Positions 47,044-56,262 are shown, numbered from the stretch's first letter. The stretch: DNA of 64,000 bases from JBGPEQ01 sp050180895 (GCA_050180895.1 JBFXDS010000004.1:186001-250000); one strand, 5' to 3'. Notes: generated from the letters alone by a model not told the origin. Program-made: numbers and translations.

Positions 47044-49392
47044 CTACGCCCGCACGCGCGTTTTCTCGGGATCGTAGAAGGGGAAGCGGACCACCTTGGC
47101 GGGGATGCGCTTCTGGTGTCCGTCGAGCTTGCCGATCTCCACTTCTGTGCCGAGCGCGGCGCAGGAGACGTCCATGCGGCAGAGCGCGAGGCTCTTCTTG
47201 AGCAGCGGGCTCTTCATGCCGCTGGTGACGACGCCGACCTGGGCGCGGCCCTGATGCACGCAGTCGCCGTGGCCGGCGGCCTCGCCGCCCGCCAATTCGA
47301 GGCCGACGAGCACACGCTGCGGGATTTCCTTGCGCTTCAGCAGCGCCTCGCGGCCGATGAATTCCTCGTTGCCCTTGAGGGCCACGGTGAAGCCGATGCC
47401 GGCCTCGAATGGATCGGTCTGGTCGCTGAACTCGTACCCGAAGAAGATCAGGCCGACCTCGATGCGGACCATGTCGAGCGCCTCCAGGCCGAGCGGCGTC
47501 AGGCCGTGCGGCTTGCCCGCCTCCCACACCGCATCCCACACCGCGAGCGCGTCCTTCGGGTGGCAGAAGATCTCGAAGCCGAGCTCGCCGGTGTATCCGG
47601 TGCGGCTGACGACCACGGCCGGGCCGTTCCAGTCGCCGATGCGGGCGATCGTGAAGTGGAACCAAGCCAGCTCCGTCAGGCTCGGCTGGCCCGGCGGCGT
47701 CCATACCACCTGTTTCAGGATCTCGCGGCTCAGCGGGCCCTGCACGGCGATGTTGTGCAGCTGATCGGTCGAGGACTTGACCCAGGCCTTCAGGCCGCGC
47801 TTCTCCGCCAACTCGCGCAGCCACCGGCCGTCATACTCGTCGCCGCCGATGAGGCGGAAATTCTGCGGACCGAGGCGGAATACCGTGCCGTCGTCGAGCA
47901 TGCCGCCATGCTCGTAGCAGAGCGCGGTGTAGACCACCTGCCCGACCGCCAGCTTGCGGATATTGCGGGTGCAGGCGACATGCAGCAGCGTCTCGGCGTC
48001 CGGCCCGAGCACCTCGAACTTGCGCAGCGGCGAGAGGTCCATCACCACGGCCTTCTCGCGGCAGGCCCAGTATTCGTCGACGGCGCCGTGATTGTTGTAC
48101 TTCGTCGGCAGCCAGAAGCCGCGATACTCGGTGAAGTTGCGGGTGAGCGCGGAGGTGCGCGGGTGAAACGCGGTCTCGCGCGTGAGCCGGGGTTCTGCGT
48201 CGGGGGCCATGCGGAAGGCGATCGCTCTGCTGAAGGTTTGCTCCGCCGGATAAATGCGGAGATGGATGTCCGTCGGATTCCAGCCGTTGGCGGCGTCGAT
48301 GTCGTCCGGGCAGGCGGAGGAGGCGCAGACGATGTCGGTCATCGCCCGCAGCAGCACGTAGTCGCCCGGCCGCGACCAGGGCTCGTCGAGGAAATAGGCG
48401 TTCTGGGCACTGATGCCCGTGTTGTAGAAGAAGTTGATGGCGGGCCAGCCGCCGCGCGCCTCCACGCCGAAAGGCGCCAGCGCCGCGTTGAAGTTGTCGG
48501 TGCAGTTGACGTGGCCCGGATAGCCGAGCGCGTCGTAGTAGCGCGCCGAGCAGGCGAGACCGAAGGAGTCGTGGCGGCCGACGGTATCGCGAACGACCTC
48601 GACCAACGGCTGCAGGTCGTGATCGAAGAACTTGGAGTAGAGCCCGGGACCCGGATAGCCGAGGCCGATCATGCTGCGCGTCGCCGTCATGTCGAGGCAG
48701 CGCTCGGCGCCTTTCTCCAGTCGGCGGGCATCGAAGGCCTGGAAGTCGGAGCACTGGCGGCCGGCGACGTCGATGATCTGGATGTACTCGCCGGCCTTCA
48801 CCAGATAGCCCTTGGCCGTACAGCGGTCGATGCGGATCTCCTCGCGGGGATCGGCGAGCGGCTCGGGCAGCGGCGGAGCGACGATGTTGGGCAGGGCGGC
48901 GCGTTCGACGACGACGGAGAGATCAGTCGGCGGATCCTGTGCGTCGACGGCCATCGGACCGCCAGGCGCATGAAAGATGGCGATGCAGTCGCGCTCCGCC
49001 GTCAGGTGCACCGTCTCGCCGGGTAGGGAGTCGCCGTCGAAGACATGCGCCGTCCTCTCGAGCCGCGGGGGCAATCCGCGGCGGCGAAGGGTGGCCCCGA
49101 TGGCGCGGGCGTCGTCGCCGGCGCCCGCGAGAAGGTCGTTGATGCCCGGAGATTCCGTTGCCGGCCGGAGCCCGAGCGCGGCGAGGTCTTCGCGTCCGCC
49201 CGCCGCAAAGGCAGCCACCTCGCAGCGCTGGCGGCCCTCGCGGTCGACGATGGCAATACGGTCGCCGGCGAACACCGGCAGGATGATGGCGCCGCCGCCG
49301 GCTACCCGGTAACGCTCGGTACCGGGCTCGAAGGCCGGCAGGCCCGGCTCGCGGATGATCGGGACTCGCGGCGTGTAAGGCGTGTCGTTCAT
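47044..49392 (-). CDS. DUF1989-DUF1989-GcvT fusion aminomethyltransferase-like protein
   Basis: 782 residues. The N-terminus has two DUF1989 (urea carboxylase-associated) units, the second clear with AGEYIQIIDVAGRQCSDFQAFD and the first a divergent copy with AGDRIAIVDREGRQRCEV. From about residue 415 comes a glycine cleavage T-protein-type domain (RGFWLPTKYNNHGAVDEYW; GYTGELGFEIF; EVGLIFFGYEFSDQTDPFEAGIG split across the fold). It probably moves a one-carbon unit from an N-methylated or related amine to tetrahydrofolate. ATG 49392 gives the normal family N-terminus. Confidence 0.87.
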   Translation of the reverse strand: MNDTPYTPRVPIIREPGLPAFEPGTERYRVAGGGAIILPVFAGDRIAIVDREGRQRCEVAAFAAGGREDLAALGLRPATESPGINDLLAGAGDDARAIGATLRRRGLPPRLERTAHVFDGDSLPGETVHLTAERDCIAIFHAPGGPMAVDAQDPPTDLSVVVERAALPNIVAPPLPEPLADPREEIRIDRCTAKGYLVKAGEYIQIIDVAGRQCSDFQAFDARRLEKGAERCLDMTATRSMIGLGYPGPGLYSKFFDHDLQPLVEVVRDTVGRHDSFGLACSARYYDALGYPGHVNCTDNFNAALAPFGVEARGGWPAINFFYNTGISAQNAYFLDEPWSRPGDYVLLRAMTDIVCASSACPDDIDAANGWNPTDIHLRIYPAEQTFSRAIAFRMAPDAEPRLTRETAFHPRTSALTRNFTEYRGFWLPTKYNNHGAVDEYWACREKAVVMDLSPLRKFEVLGPDAETLLHVACTRNIRKLAVGQVVYTALCYEHGGMLDDGTVFRLGPQNFRLIGGDEYDGRWLRELAEKRGLKAWVKSSTDQLHNIAVQGPLSREILKQVVWTPPGQPSLTELAWFHFTIARIGDWNGPAVVVSRTGYTGELGFEIFCHPKDALAVWDAVWEAGKPHGLTPLGLEALDMVRIEVGLIFFGYEFSDQTDPFEAGIGFTVALKGNEEFIGREALLKRKEIPQRVLVGLELAGGEAAGHGDCVHQGRAQVGVVTSGMKSPLLKKSLALCRMDVSCAALGTEVEIGKLDGHQKRIPAKVVRFPFYDPEKTRVRA

Positions 49393-49521
49393 GCACCGGA
49401 TATTCGGCGATCGTCCCGTGCATCGCAAGGAAAGCCTCCGGCAACAAGCGTGGTGGTCTCGGACGGGGATCGTGTACTGTCGACGCAGGCCACAAACTCA
49501 CCTCAATATCGGAGGACACCT

Positions 49522-50562
49522 ATGCCCAGAACCATGCGCGCGGCGGTGCTGCGTGAACTCAAGACGCCACTCGGGATCGAAGAGGTGCCGATGCCGGAGC
49601 CGAAGCCCGGCGAGGTCCTGATCAAGGTCGTGGCCTGCGGCGTGTGCCACAGTGACGTGCACGCCGTCGATGGCGACTGGGATCCGCTGCCCAAGCTGCC
49701 GCTGATCCCCGGACATGAGGCGGCCGGGTTCGTCGCCGCTTGCGGCGCGGGCGTCGGCAGCGTCAAGGAAGGGGATGCCGTCGGCGTGCCCTGGATGTGG
49801 AGCGCCTGCCTCGAATGCGAGACCTGCCTCGGCGGCGACGAGACGATCTGCGCGAAGGGCGAATCCACGGGCTACTCCATGCCGGGAGGCTATGCCGAAT
49901 ACATTGTCGCGCCCGCCGCCTTCGTCGGACGGCTGCCGGCGACGGCCGACATGGTCGGCCTTGCGCCGGTCCTCTGTGCCGGCGTCACCGTCTATCGCGG
50001 CCTCAAGCGCACGCGCGCGCGGCCGGGCCAGTGGGCCGTGGTGTTCGGGGTCGGCGGCCTCGGCCATCTGGCGGTGCAATATGCCCGGGCCATGGGATTG
50101 CGCGTGGCCGCCGTCGACATCGCCGACGACAAGCTGCGCCTGGCCGCCTCGCTCGGCGCCGATGTCGTCGTCAACGCGAAGCAGGCGGATCCGGTCCGCA
50201 CGCTGAAGAAGGAACTGGGGGGCGGGCCGCATGCAGCGCTGGTGACGACGCCGGCGACGGCCGCCTTCGATCAGGCGATCCGTTCGCTGAGGCCCGCCGG
50301 AAGCTGCAGCTTCATCGGCGTTCCCGGCCGCGACGGCGACCAGTTGCCGGTTTCCATCGGCCGCCTCATCGGCCGCGAGCTGTCGCTGCGCGGCTCCAGC
50401 GTCGGCTCGCGCCTCGACCTGGCGGAGGCGATCCGCTTCGCCGCCGACGGCCAGGTAACCGTGAAGGTGGAGCGGCAGCCCCTGGACGCCGTCAATGCGG
50501 TGTTCGACCGCATGCGGCGCGGCGAGGTCGTCGGCCGCGTCGTGCTCGACATCGCCGCCTGA
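49522..50562 (+). CDS. zinc-dependent alcohol dehydrogenase (AdhP-like)
   Basis: 346 residues, medium-chain dehydrogenase. Catalytic zinc ligands in CGVCHSDVHAVDG and GHEAAGFV. Structural zinc Cys set C-x2-C-x2-C-x7-C in CLECETCLGGDETIC. Cofactor loop GVGGLG. Start ATG 49522 with GGAGG six bases upstream. It diverges from the GcvT-fusion gene. Its 3' end faces the attL junction, so before integration it converged on greB. Confidence 0.93.
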   Translation: MPRTMRAAVLRELKTPLGIEEVPMPEPKPGEVLIKVVACGVCHSDVHAVDGDWDPLPKLPLIPGHEAAGFVAACGAGVGSVKEGDAVGVPWMWSACLECETCLGGDETICAKGESTGYSMPGGYAEYIVAPAAFVGRLPATADMVGLAPVLCAGVTVYRGLKRTRARPGQWAVVFGVGGLGHLAVQYARAMGLRVAAVDIADDKLRLAASLGADVVVNAKQADPVRTLKKELGGGPHAALVTTPATAAFDQAIRSLRPAGSCSFIGVPGRDGDQLPVSIGRLIGRELSLRGSSVGSRLDLAEAIRFAADGQVTVKVERQPLDAVNAVFDRMRRGEVVGRVVLDIAA

Positions 50563-50602
50563 CAGGCCGTCAACCCGCCGGCGAAGGATGAAGGCCTAGT
50601 GC

Positions 50603-50617
50603 TTCGGATATTTGATC
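50603..50617. repeat. attL core
   Basis: 15-base repeat identical to the right end. Read on the minus strand, 50596-50619 encodes RIKYPKH and a TAG stop: the displaced original tail of greB. Confidence 0.85.
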
Positions 50618-50660
50618 CGGGCAAGCGCAACCCATGGCATCCCACCACGGCGCACGCCTT

Positions 50661-50757
50661 CACCATTTCTCTTGCATTCATGCCGTTTCCTGTCCCATAT
50701 TGTCCCATGACGGCGCATGACAACGACGACTTTGTTGCTACCAACTGCTACCATTTC
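50661..50757. other. candidate integrase arm-binding sites, left end
   Basis: Upstream of the integrase gene lie TGTCCCAT twice at a 10-base interval (50691, 50701), CACCATTTC (50661) and a bipartite stretch at 50732-50757 whose halves (TTGTTGCTACCAA and GCTACCATTTC) recur in similar form beside the right end. It overlaps the likely int promoter, so the integrase could control its own expression. Confidence 0.45.
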
Positions 50758-50768
50758 GGAGACGGGAC

Positions 50769-52004
50769 ATGGCGACCTTGAAACTTACCGACCGCGTTGT
50801 GCAGGGGAAGAAGCCGCCGGCAGAGGGCTATGTCGAGTTGTGGGATTCGCATCTGCCGGGCTTCGGCCTTCGGCTCAGTGCGCATGGCAAGCGATCGTTC
50901 CAGGTCATGACGCGGGTCAACGGCCGGCCGGTGCGCTACAAGCTCGGCACCTACGGTATCCATCCGACCGAAACGCTGGCCGCTGCACGTGACGAGGCCC
51001 GAAGGGTATTCAGCGATGCGCAGAAGGGCCTTGCCCCGAGGGCTGCCAAGAAGGCGGCGGCGCTGGCCGCTGCGCGCGCCCGCAAGTACACGTTCTCGGC
51101 GGTCGCCGCCGACTACCTCGCCGACGCGGCGAAGGATCTGCGGACCAAGGACGAGTTGAAGCGCAAGATCGAGATCGACCTCGAACCCGAGTGGGGCGAG
51201 CGCAACATCAACGAGATCACCCGCGCCGACGTGAAGGACGTGATCCGCCGGAAGGCGCGCACCACGCCGATCGCGGCTAACAGGTTGCTGGCCCTGATCT
51301 CGGCCATCTTCAATTGGGCTCTGGACGAAGACATCATCACCGCGTCGCCCGCGGTGCGGGTCAGGCGGCCGGGCACCGAGACGGAGCGTGAGCGCGTCCT
51401 GTCGGATGCCGAGTTGCGCGACGTGTGGGAGGCGGCAGGCCAACTCGGTTATCCCTATGGCCCCATCTATCGGCTGGCGGCCGTGACCGGCCAGCGGATC
51501 GGCGAGGTTGCCGGCCTGCGGCGCAGTGAGATCGCGGGCAACGTCTGGAGCCTGCCCGGCGAGCGCGCCAAGCGCGGCAAGGGCCACGCCATCTATCTCG
51601 CGCCACTGGCGCAGGAACTGCTGGCAAAGTTGCCGCGCAAGGGCGATCTGCTCTTCACCAGCCATCGATCCGATGACAGGAAGCCGACGGGCTTTTCGCT
51701 GGCGCGTCGTCTGCTGCGCGAGAAAACGGAAGCGGTGCGGCAGGAGCGCGGCGAGACCGAGGCCATGCCGGAGTGGACGCCGCACGACCTACGGCGCACC
51801 TGCGCCACAGGGATGCGGACCCTGCGCATCGATCGACTGACTGTCTCCAAGGTGTTGAACCACGCCGAGGCCGGCGTGACGAAAACCTATGACCGATACA
51901 GCATGGATGACGAGCGCCGCACCGCCTGGGAGGCATGGGCGCGGAAGATCGAGAGCATCATCCAGCCCGGCCCCGACAACGTCGTGCAGATGGTGCGGGC
52001 ATGA
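50769..52004 (+). CDS. int: tyrosine integrase, P4/prophage type
   Basis: 411 residues. N-terminal DUF4102 arm-binding domain (LWDSHLPGFGLRLSAHGKRS), SAM-like core-binding domain, then the catalytic domain with R243 (TGQRIGEVAGLRR), H339-x2-R342 (HDLRRT), H365 and nucleophile Y374 (TKTYDRY). It catalyses site-specific integration and excision at the greB 3' end. ATG 50769 follows GGAGACGGGAC. Its last codon overlaps the next gene (ATGA). Confidence 0.93.
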   Translation: MATLKLTDRVVQGKKPPAEGYVELWDSHLPGFGLRLSAHGKRSFQVMTRVNGRPVRYKLGTYGIHPTETLAAARDEARRVFSDAQKGLAPRAAKKAAALAAARARKYTFSAVAADYLADAAKDLRTKDELKRKIEIDLEPEWGERNINEITRADVKDVIRRKARTTPIAANRLLALISAIFNWALDEDIITASPAVRVRRPGTETERERVLSDAELRDVWEAAGQLGYPYGPIYRLAAVTGQRIGEVAGLRRSEIAGNVWSLPGERAKRGKGHAIYLAPLAQELLAKLPRKGDLLFTSHRSDDRKPTGFSLARRLLREKTEAVRQERGETEAMPEWTPHDLRRTCATGMRTLRIDRLTVSKVLNHAEAGVTKTYDRYSMDDERRTAWEAWARKIESIIQPGPDNVVQMVRA

Positions 52005-52492
52005 GCACCGACAAGGAAACTGTTCGGTTCAGCGCCCGCGCTTGGTTGGACACGGCGAAGAAGTCAAAGCTCGGTAAGGGCGATGCTGCCAAGTGGCAGA
52101 CCCTTAGGCTTGCGGCCATCAACCTGATGATCGCAGACGGTTCGACCCGCGAGGTGATTGAGTACGTCAATTTCATTCTGGGCCAACCGCTGATGAGAGA
52201 ATGGGGAGACGGTGGCGATGCGCAGCGTGCCCGTGGTCGTGCGGCTGCTGCAAAATTCGAGGCCGAATACTACGCCCGCGCCTATCGAGAGAAGAATCTA
52301 GACCCGTCTAAAGAGCAGCACATAAAACCTGCGGACGTGTCAGAGGTGGCGCGCGTCTATGCGGCCGAGGTTGGCAAGAGCGTCGATGCCTGCCGGTCGC
52401 AGATTCGCAAGCTGCGGGACAGGGACGATTACCAGACCGAAGTTGGTTCCTTTCTGCTCGAAATGGTGAAGCCGCTGCCGACCGGCACGTAA
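52001..52492 (+). CDS. hypothetical protein coupled to the integrase
   Basis: 163 residues, cytosolic, mixed helical, with no family I recognise. The ATGA overlap with the integrase shows co-translation. It could be a directionality or regulatory partner, but no DNA-binding motif is obvious. Confidence 0.65.
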   Translation: MSTDKETVRFSARAWLDTAKKSKLGKGDAAKWQTLRLAAINLMIADGSTREVIEYVNFILGQPLMREWGDGGDAQRARGRAAAAKFEAEYYARAYREKNLDPSKEQHIKPADVSEVARVYAAEVGKSVDACRSQIRKLRDRDDYQTEVGSFLLEMVKPLPTGT

Positions 52493-52570
52493 TCCCATTT
52501 AGTGCCATGCCCACCGCGGCACATAGCGGTTAAGGGTTGCCCGGTTCATGATTAGCCGGAGCAACACGCT

Positions 52571-52774
52571 ATGGAACGATTTCTGCGCCGACGTGACGTT
52601 GTAGCGATCACCGGCCTTTCCCGTTCACAGGTCGATCGGCTGACGAAGGCGGGCCAGTTTCCCAGCCGCGTCACGCTCGGCCCAAATTCCTCGGCATGGC
52701 TGGCAAGCGAAGTGCAGGCATGGATTGCCGAGCGCGTTGCCGCGTCGCGCGCGAAGGCGCCGCAGGCCGCCTAG
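52571..52774 (+). CDS. AlpA-family helix-turn-helix regulator/excisionase
   Basis: 67 residues. RRRDVVAITGLSRSQVDRL is the winged helix-turn-helix of AlpA/MerR-like excisionases, with FPSRVTLGPNSSAWLASEV typical of AlpA (FPxxxxLG...aW...EV). In P4 and in PICI satellites AlpA activates excision or early genes. It is the only recognisable transcription factor in the element. Confidence 0.85.
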   Translation: MERFLRRRDVVAITGLSRSQVDRLTKAGQFPSRVTLGPNSSAWLASEVQAWIAERVAASRAKAPQAA

Positions 52775-52996
52775 ATGCGCCCGACCCTGACCCTCATTCG
52801 CGGCGGGCTTGATCCGCCCGACGCAAAAGCAATCGGCCCGCCGAAGCGAGCCGATGCCGAAGGAATTGATGAGCGGGAATGTTGCCACCGACAGAAGTAC
52901 ACCGCCCGCCCCGCCCCGTCAAATCCTTCGAGCCTGTATCGGCGCAAGCCGGCTGTTGCGGCCCTCGTGGCCGCGTCACTTGAACGGAGGATTTGA
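52775..52996 (+). CDS. hypothetical small protein (doubtful)
   Basis: 73 codons starting one base after the alpA stop (TAGATG) and ending just before the next ribosome site. Arg/Pro-rich with no recognised motif. Kept because phage genes are packed and the spacing fits; it may be non-coding. Confidence 0.35.
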   Translation: MRPTLTLIRGGLDPPDAKAIGPPKRADAEGIDERECCHRQKYTARPAPSNPSSLYRRKPAVAALVAASLERRI

Positions 52997-52999
52997 ACG

Positions 53000-53179
53000 A
53001 TGACGACTGAGAACTGCGGCGGCTGCCGCTTCCACGATACGGCGGGCCGCAACAACCGGAACGGTGAGTGCAAGAATCCTGAGTCGCGCTGGCACGGCAT
53101 CGTGATCGGCCCGCAAGGCGCTTGTCCCGGCTGGATCGAAACGCCGCCGATCATCCCCGACGACGAAACGCCGATCTGA
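53000..53179 (+). CDS. small Cys-rich (zinc-ribbon-like) protein
   Basis: 59 residues: ENCGGCRFHD, then ECKNPESRW, then GACPGWIE. Four cysteines in a C-x2-C...C...C pattern suggest a zinc knuckle. Start: ATG 53000 with GGAGG nine bases upstream. The acidic Pro-rich tail is likely disordered. It may bind nucleic acid or protein; it lies between alpA and the primase gene. Confidence 0.7.
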   Translation: MTTENCGGCRFHDTAGRNNRNGECKNPESRWHGIVIGPQGACPGWIETPPIIPDDETPI

Positions 53180-53321
53180 GGCCCGCAGTTGTGATTCGCT
53201 CCGTGTCCGACTCCGAGTCCGCGCGGTGCGATGCTGGCGCTGTCCAACGCCAGCGGGCCGGGGTGCCCGTAAATGCGACGTGCCCCGGCCCCCTCTCTAC
53301 TACAGCCGAGGGCGCAGCGCC

Positions 53322-55049
53322 ATGACACCCGCGGAGATCGCCAGTGCCCTCAAGGCGAAGCCGGCCAAGGGCGGCTGGATTGCCTGTTGTCCCGCGCATA
53401 AGGACAGCACCCCGAGCTTGTCGATCGGCACGGGCGACAACGGCAAGGTCATCTTCAAGTGCCATGCCGAGTGCTCCCAGGAAGAGGTGATCGAGGCGCT
53501 GCGGTCGCGCGGGTTGTGGGGTGGGGCGAACGGCAAATCCGACTCAGTTCGGTTTGCCGATCCACCGGGGCGTCACCCCGATCTCGGCGAGCCGGACCAC
53601 AAGTACGAGTACACGACCGGCGAGGGCAGGACGCTCGGTTACGTCTACAGGTGGGAGGCGCGGCCGGGACGGAAAAAGGAGATTCGCCCACTGTGGCGGA
53701 TCGACGGCCTGTGGCAGTGGAAGGCGGCCCCTGACCCCCGCCCGCTCTACGGCTTGGCCGAGATGGCAGAGTTCCCCGACAAGCACGTTCTCGTCGTCGA
53801 GGGCGAGAAGTCGGCAGAGGGTGCCCGCGACCATATCGACAGCCATTGTGTCGTCACGTGGCCGGGCGGGACCGGTGCCGTCGCTCACGTCGATCTGTCG
53901 CCGCTGAAAGGCAAACACGTTTGTCTTTGGCCAGACAACGACGAGGCCGGGCGCAAGGCGATGCGGGCCATCGCCGATCGCCTGACAGATGCGAGAGCGG
54001 TACGCGGCGTGAAGCTGCCGGCCGGACTGCCCGAGGGCTGGGATCTCGGCGACGCCGTTCCCGTCAACCTCGATCCCGTCGCCCTCGTCGGCCGCGCCGT
54101 CGATCTGCGGCAGGAACGACTCGCCAGCCTTCCGATCAAGAAGGCGACCGCCCTGGCCGCCGCCAATCTCCCGGCCATCCGCTGGGCCGTCCCCGAGCTG
54201 GTGCCCGACGGCGTGTCGATCCTGGCCGGGCCGAAGTCCCGCGGGAAAAGCTTCATCGTGCTTGACCTCGCCCTCGCCGTGGCCAGCGGTGGACCCGCCC
54301 TCGGCAACATCATCTGCCCCAAGGGTGACGTGCTCTATCTCTGCCTCGAAGACAGCGAGCGTCGCGTCCGCGACCGGATGAAGGCCATCCTGCAAGACCG
54401 GCCGACCCCCGAAGCCCTCGACTACGCCACAGAATGGAAGACCGTCGACGACGGCGGCATGGCCGATATCGAGGCATGGATCGCCGGCCACCCCAGCGCG
54501 CGCCTCGTTATCGTCGACGTACTCGCCAAGGTGAAGGGCAGGCCCGACCCATCCCGCGGCGTCTACGACCAGGATTACGCGACCATCGGCCCCTTCCACG
54601 CCCTCGCCCGATCCCGGGGCCTCGCCATCATCCTTGTCCACCACACCAACAAGGGCGCCGCCGCCGATCCCGTCCTGCGCATCTCCGGCACCATGGGCCT
54701 GTCCGGCGCCGCCGACACAACCCTTGTCCTCTCCCGCGAGGCCCGCGAGCTGCACGGCACCCTCGACGTGCGAGGACGCGACGCGCCCGAGCGCGAGATC
54801 GCCCTCCAGTTCGACCCAGATACCGGCTGCGTCATCCAGCTCGGCGCCGCCGCAGACTTCCGACTCTCAGAAGGCCGACGCGCCATCCTTCGCATCCTCA
54901 GCCAGAACGTGGACCCGATGACCCCCGCCGATGTCGCCCAGGCTCTCGGCAGGAACCGCAGTTCCGTCCGCTGGCTCCTCACAACCATGCACAAAGCCGG
55001 CGAGATTTCGAAGCTGCCGAACGGAAAATACTACGTCACGCGGACGTGA
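53322..55049 (+). CDS. phage primase-helicase (Toprim + RepA-like ATPase)
   Basis: 575 residues. Zinc-binding primase start (CCPAHKDSTPSLSI with C22, C23, H26 and C47, C51). Toprim catalytic motifs VLVVEGEKS (156-164) and LWPDNDEAG (202-210). RecA/RepA-type ATPase with Walker A GPKSRGKS (303-310) and Walker B RLVIVDV. C-terminal winged helix (TPADVAQALGRNRSSVRWLL). Primer synthesis and helicase functions in one protein are typical of satellite and small-phage replication. Start: ATG 53322. Iterons follow directly. Confidence 0.88.
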   Translation: MTPAEIASALKAKPAKGGWIACCPAHKDSTPSLSIGTGDNGKVIFKCHAECSQEEVIEALRSRGLWGGANGKSDSVRFADPPGRHPDLGEPDHKYEYTTGEGRTLGYVYRWEARPGRKKEIRPLWRIDGLWQWKAAPDPRPLYGLAEMAEFPDKHVLVVEGEKSAEGARDHIDSHCVVTWPGGTGAVAHVDLSPLKGKHVCLWPDNDEAGRKAMRAIADRLTDARAVRGVKLPAGLPEGWDLGDAVPVNLDPVALVGRAVDLRQERLASLPIKKATALAAANLPAIRWAVPELVPDGVSILAGPKSRGKSFIVLDLALAVASGGPALGNIICPKGDVLYLCLEDSERRVRDRMKAILQDRPTPEALDYATEWKTVDDGGMADIEAWIAGHPSARLVIVDVLAKVKGRPDPSRGVYDQDYATIGPFHALARSRGLAIILVHHTNKGAAADPVLRISGTMGLSGAADTTLVLSREARELHGTLDVRGRDAPEREIALQFDPDTGCVIQLGAAADFRLSEGRRAILRILSQNVDPMTPADVAQALGRNRSSVRWLLTTMHKAGEISKLPNGKYYVTRT

Positions 55050-55358
55050 AAGGAATTAGTTCAATGCGTTGCACTGAAACTGTTGGTGCTGTTGGCCCTG
55101 TTTGCGCTGTTGGCGATGTTGGAGGCTGTTGGCCCCCCCCTCCTTATACCACCCCCCAACACCCCCAACAGTCCAACAGGCTACGCTACGTCACTCACAC
55201 ACAACGCCGCGTTTCATTACCCCGAAATATCAGGGTCACAGTCTCACGTTCGCGCCGTCCTGATACGTCCTGCGCCGCTATGTGCTTTTGACTATCCATC
55301 AACAACGGTTGCCGAGAAAATATCTACTTTTCCAATGTGTTATGTGGTATCAACTTTC
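55050..55358. other. 309-base gene-poor region after the primase-helicase gene
   Basis: It contains the iteron array and C-tract (55081-55179), then about 180 bases of lower GC content without a recognised gene. One frame is open through the region (from about 55083), but its start would be a translated repeat. This is the most origin-like stretch of the window. Confidence 0.55.
55081..55179 (+). repeat. 9-base iteron array with inverted copies: candidate replication origin
   Basis: TGTTGG-type units begin at 55081, 55090, 55099 (TGTTTG), 55108, 55117 and 55127. The first five have an exact 9-base period. A C8 run (55133-55140) and a TTATACC segment follow. Then the inverted unit CCAACA appears at 55156, 55165 and 55173. 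The overall shape is direct iterons, spacer, inverted iterons, directly after the replication gene. Confidence 0.65.
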
Positions 55359-55754
55359 ATGAATTCGTCGATTAGTAGCGAGATAGTTGCAAAGCCCGTA
55401 GAAACCGCCCTGGCGCGCTCCGGCCTTGATGCCGGTATTCCTGCGTCCGGCGCCTTGCCGCGCACCACGGGCCATCCTGGCGAACTGGCGGGGCATCCTG
55501 GCGACGATGCTGACTCGCGCATCGCCGCCCGCCTGGCGCAGCTACAACGGGGCCATCCCATCGCAGCTGCACGATGCGTCATCGTGGACGCTCCCGGCGA
55601 GCCGACGACACTGGTGCTCTACACCGACGATGGGGCGCTCGGCTCCATCCAACTCGGTCCTGCCGATGCCGTCCGCGTCGCATCCGACCTGCTGCTATCC
55701 GCCCGGCGCCGGCTGGGCCGTCCCTTCACCACAGAGGAACCTATCCATGACTGA
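55359..55754 (+). CDS. hypothetical phage protein
   Basis: 131 residues, soluble, with no recognised family. The C-terminal half (RCVIVDAPGEPTTLVLYTDDG) looks like a beta domain. ATG 55359 is chosen; an ATG at 55335 is possible. Its end overlaps the next gene by eight bases. Confidence 0.6.
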   Translation: MNSSISSEIVAKPVETALARSGLDAGIPASGALPRTTGHPGELAGHPGDDADSRIAARLAQLQRGHPIAAARCVIVDAPGEPTTLVLYTDDGALGSIQLGPADAVRVASDLLLSARRRLGRPFTTEEPIHD

Positions 55755-56262
55755 CACCCTGACGATCCGCCTGCCTGACGGCGGCCACGCCACCATGCCG
55801 GCCAGCTATGCCTGGCTGAACCTGCACACCGGGGAGGTCCGCGTCGGCCCGCCGACAGCGCTGAATAAGGCGGCTTCGAACGAGCTGGCGATGATCAAGA
55901 CCCTGCCGTGCTATCCGGCCGCCCGTGCTGCGGTGCTCGGCAAGGGCCAGGTCGAGGCGGAGCTGAAGCGGACGACGGACGCGGCGATGTCTGCGGTCGA
56001 GACGGCGGCGGAGATGGTGCGGCAGCGTGAGGCCGCGGTTGCGGCGCGCGAGGAGCAGCAGCGTGCGGCATGGCTGGAGCGCAACCGTGAGCTGGAGCGT
56101 CGGGCCGATGCGCTGGCGTCCGACCGGGCGGCGGTGACCGCTGCACTGCAGGAGGCTGACAATCGCGTCCATGCGGCCAATGAGGCTGCGGCGGCTGCCA
56201 TTGCGGAGCGTGACGGTCTGCTGCGCTTTGTCCGCGCTGCGGGCGAGGGAGCGGCGGCATGA
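55747..56262 (+). CDS. hypothetical coiled-coil protein
   Basis: 171 residues. A short N-terminal beta region (LTIRLPDGGHATMPASYAWL) precedes a long Ala/Glu/Arg-rich coiled coil (about 75-160). Its place before the packaging genes is compatible with a scaffold or assembly helper, but this is inference. It overlaps both neighbours. Confidence 0.65.
   Translation: MTDTLTIRLPDGGHATMPASYAWLNLHTGEVRVGPPTALNKAASNELAMIKTLPCYPAARAAVLGKGQVEAELKRTTDAAMSAVETAAEMVRQREAAVAAREEQQRAAWLERNRELERRADALASDRAAVTAALQEADNRVHAANEAAAAAIAERDGLLRFVRAAGEGAAA

Noticed and set aside
47116..49026. A 636-codon plus-strand frame opposite the GcvT fusion
   Set aside because: A shadow; the minus strand has clear DUF1989 and GcvT domains.
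55083..55358. N-terminal extension of the ORF at 55359 through the iterons
   Set aside because: The extension would be a translated 9-base repeat and Pro-rich tract without a ribosome site; an origin explains the repeats better.
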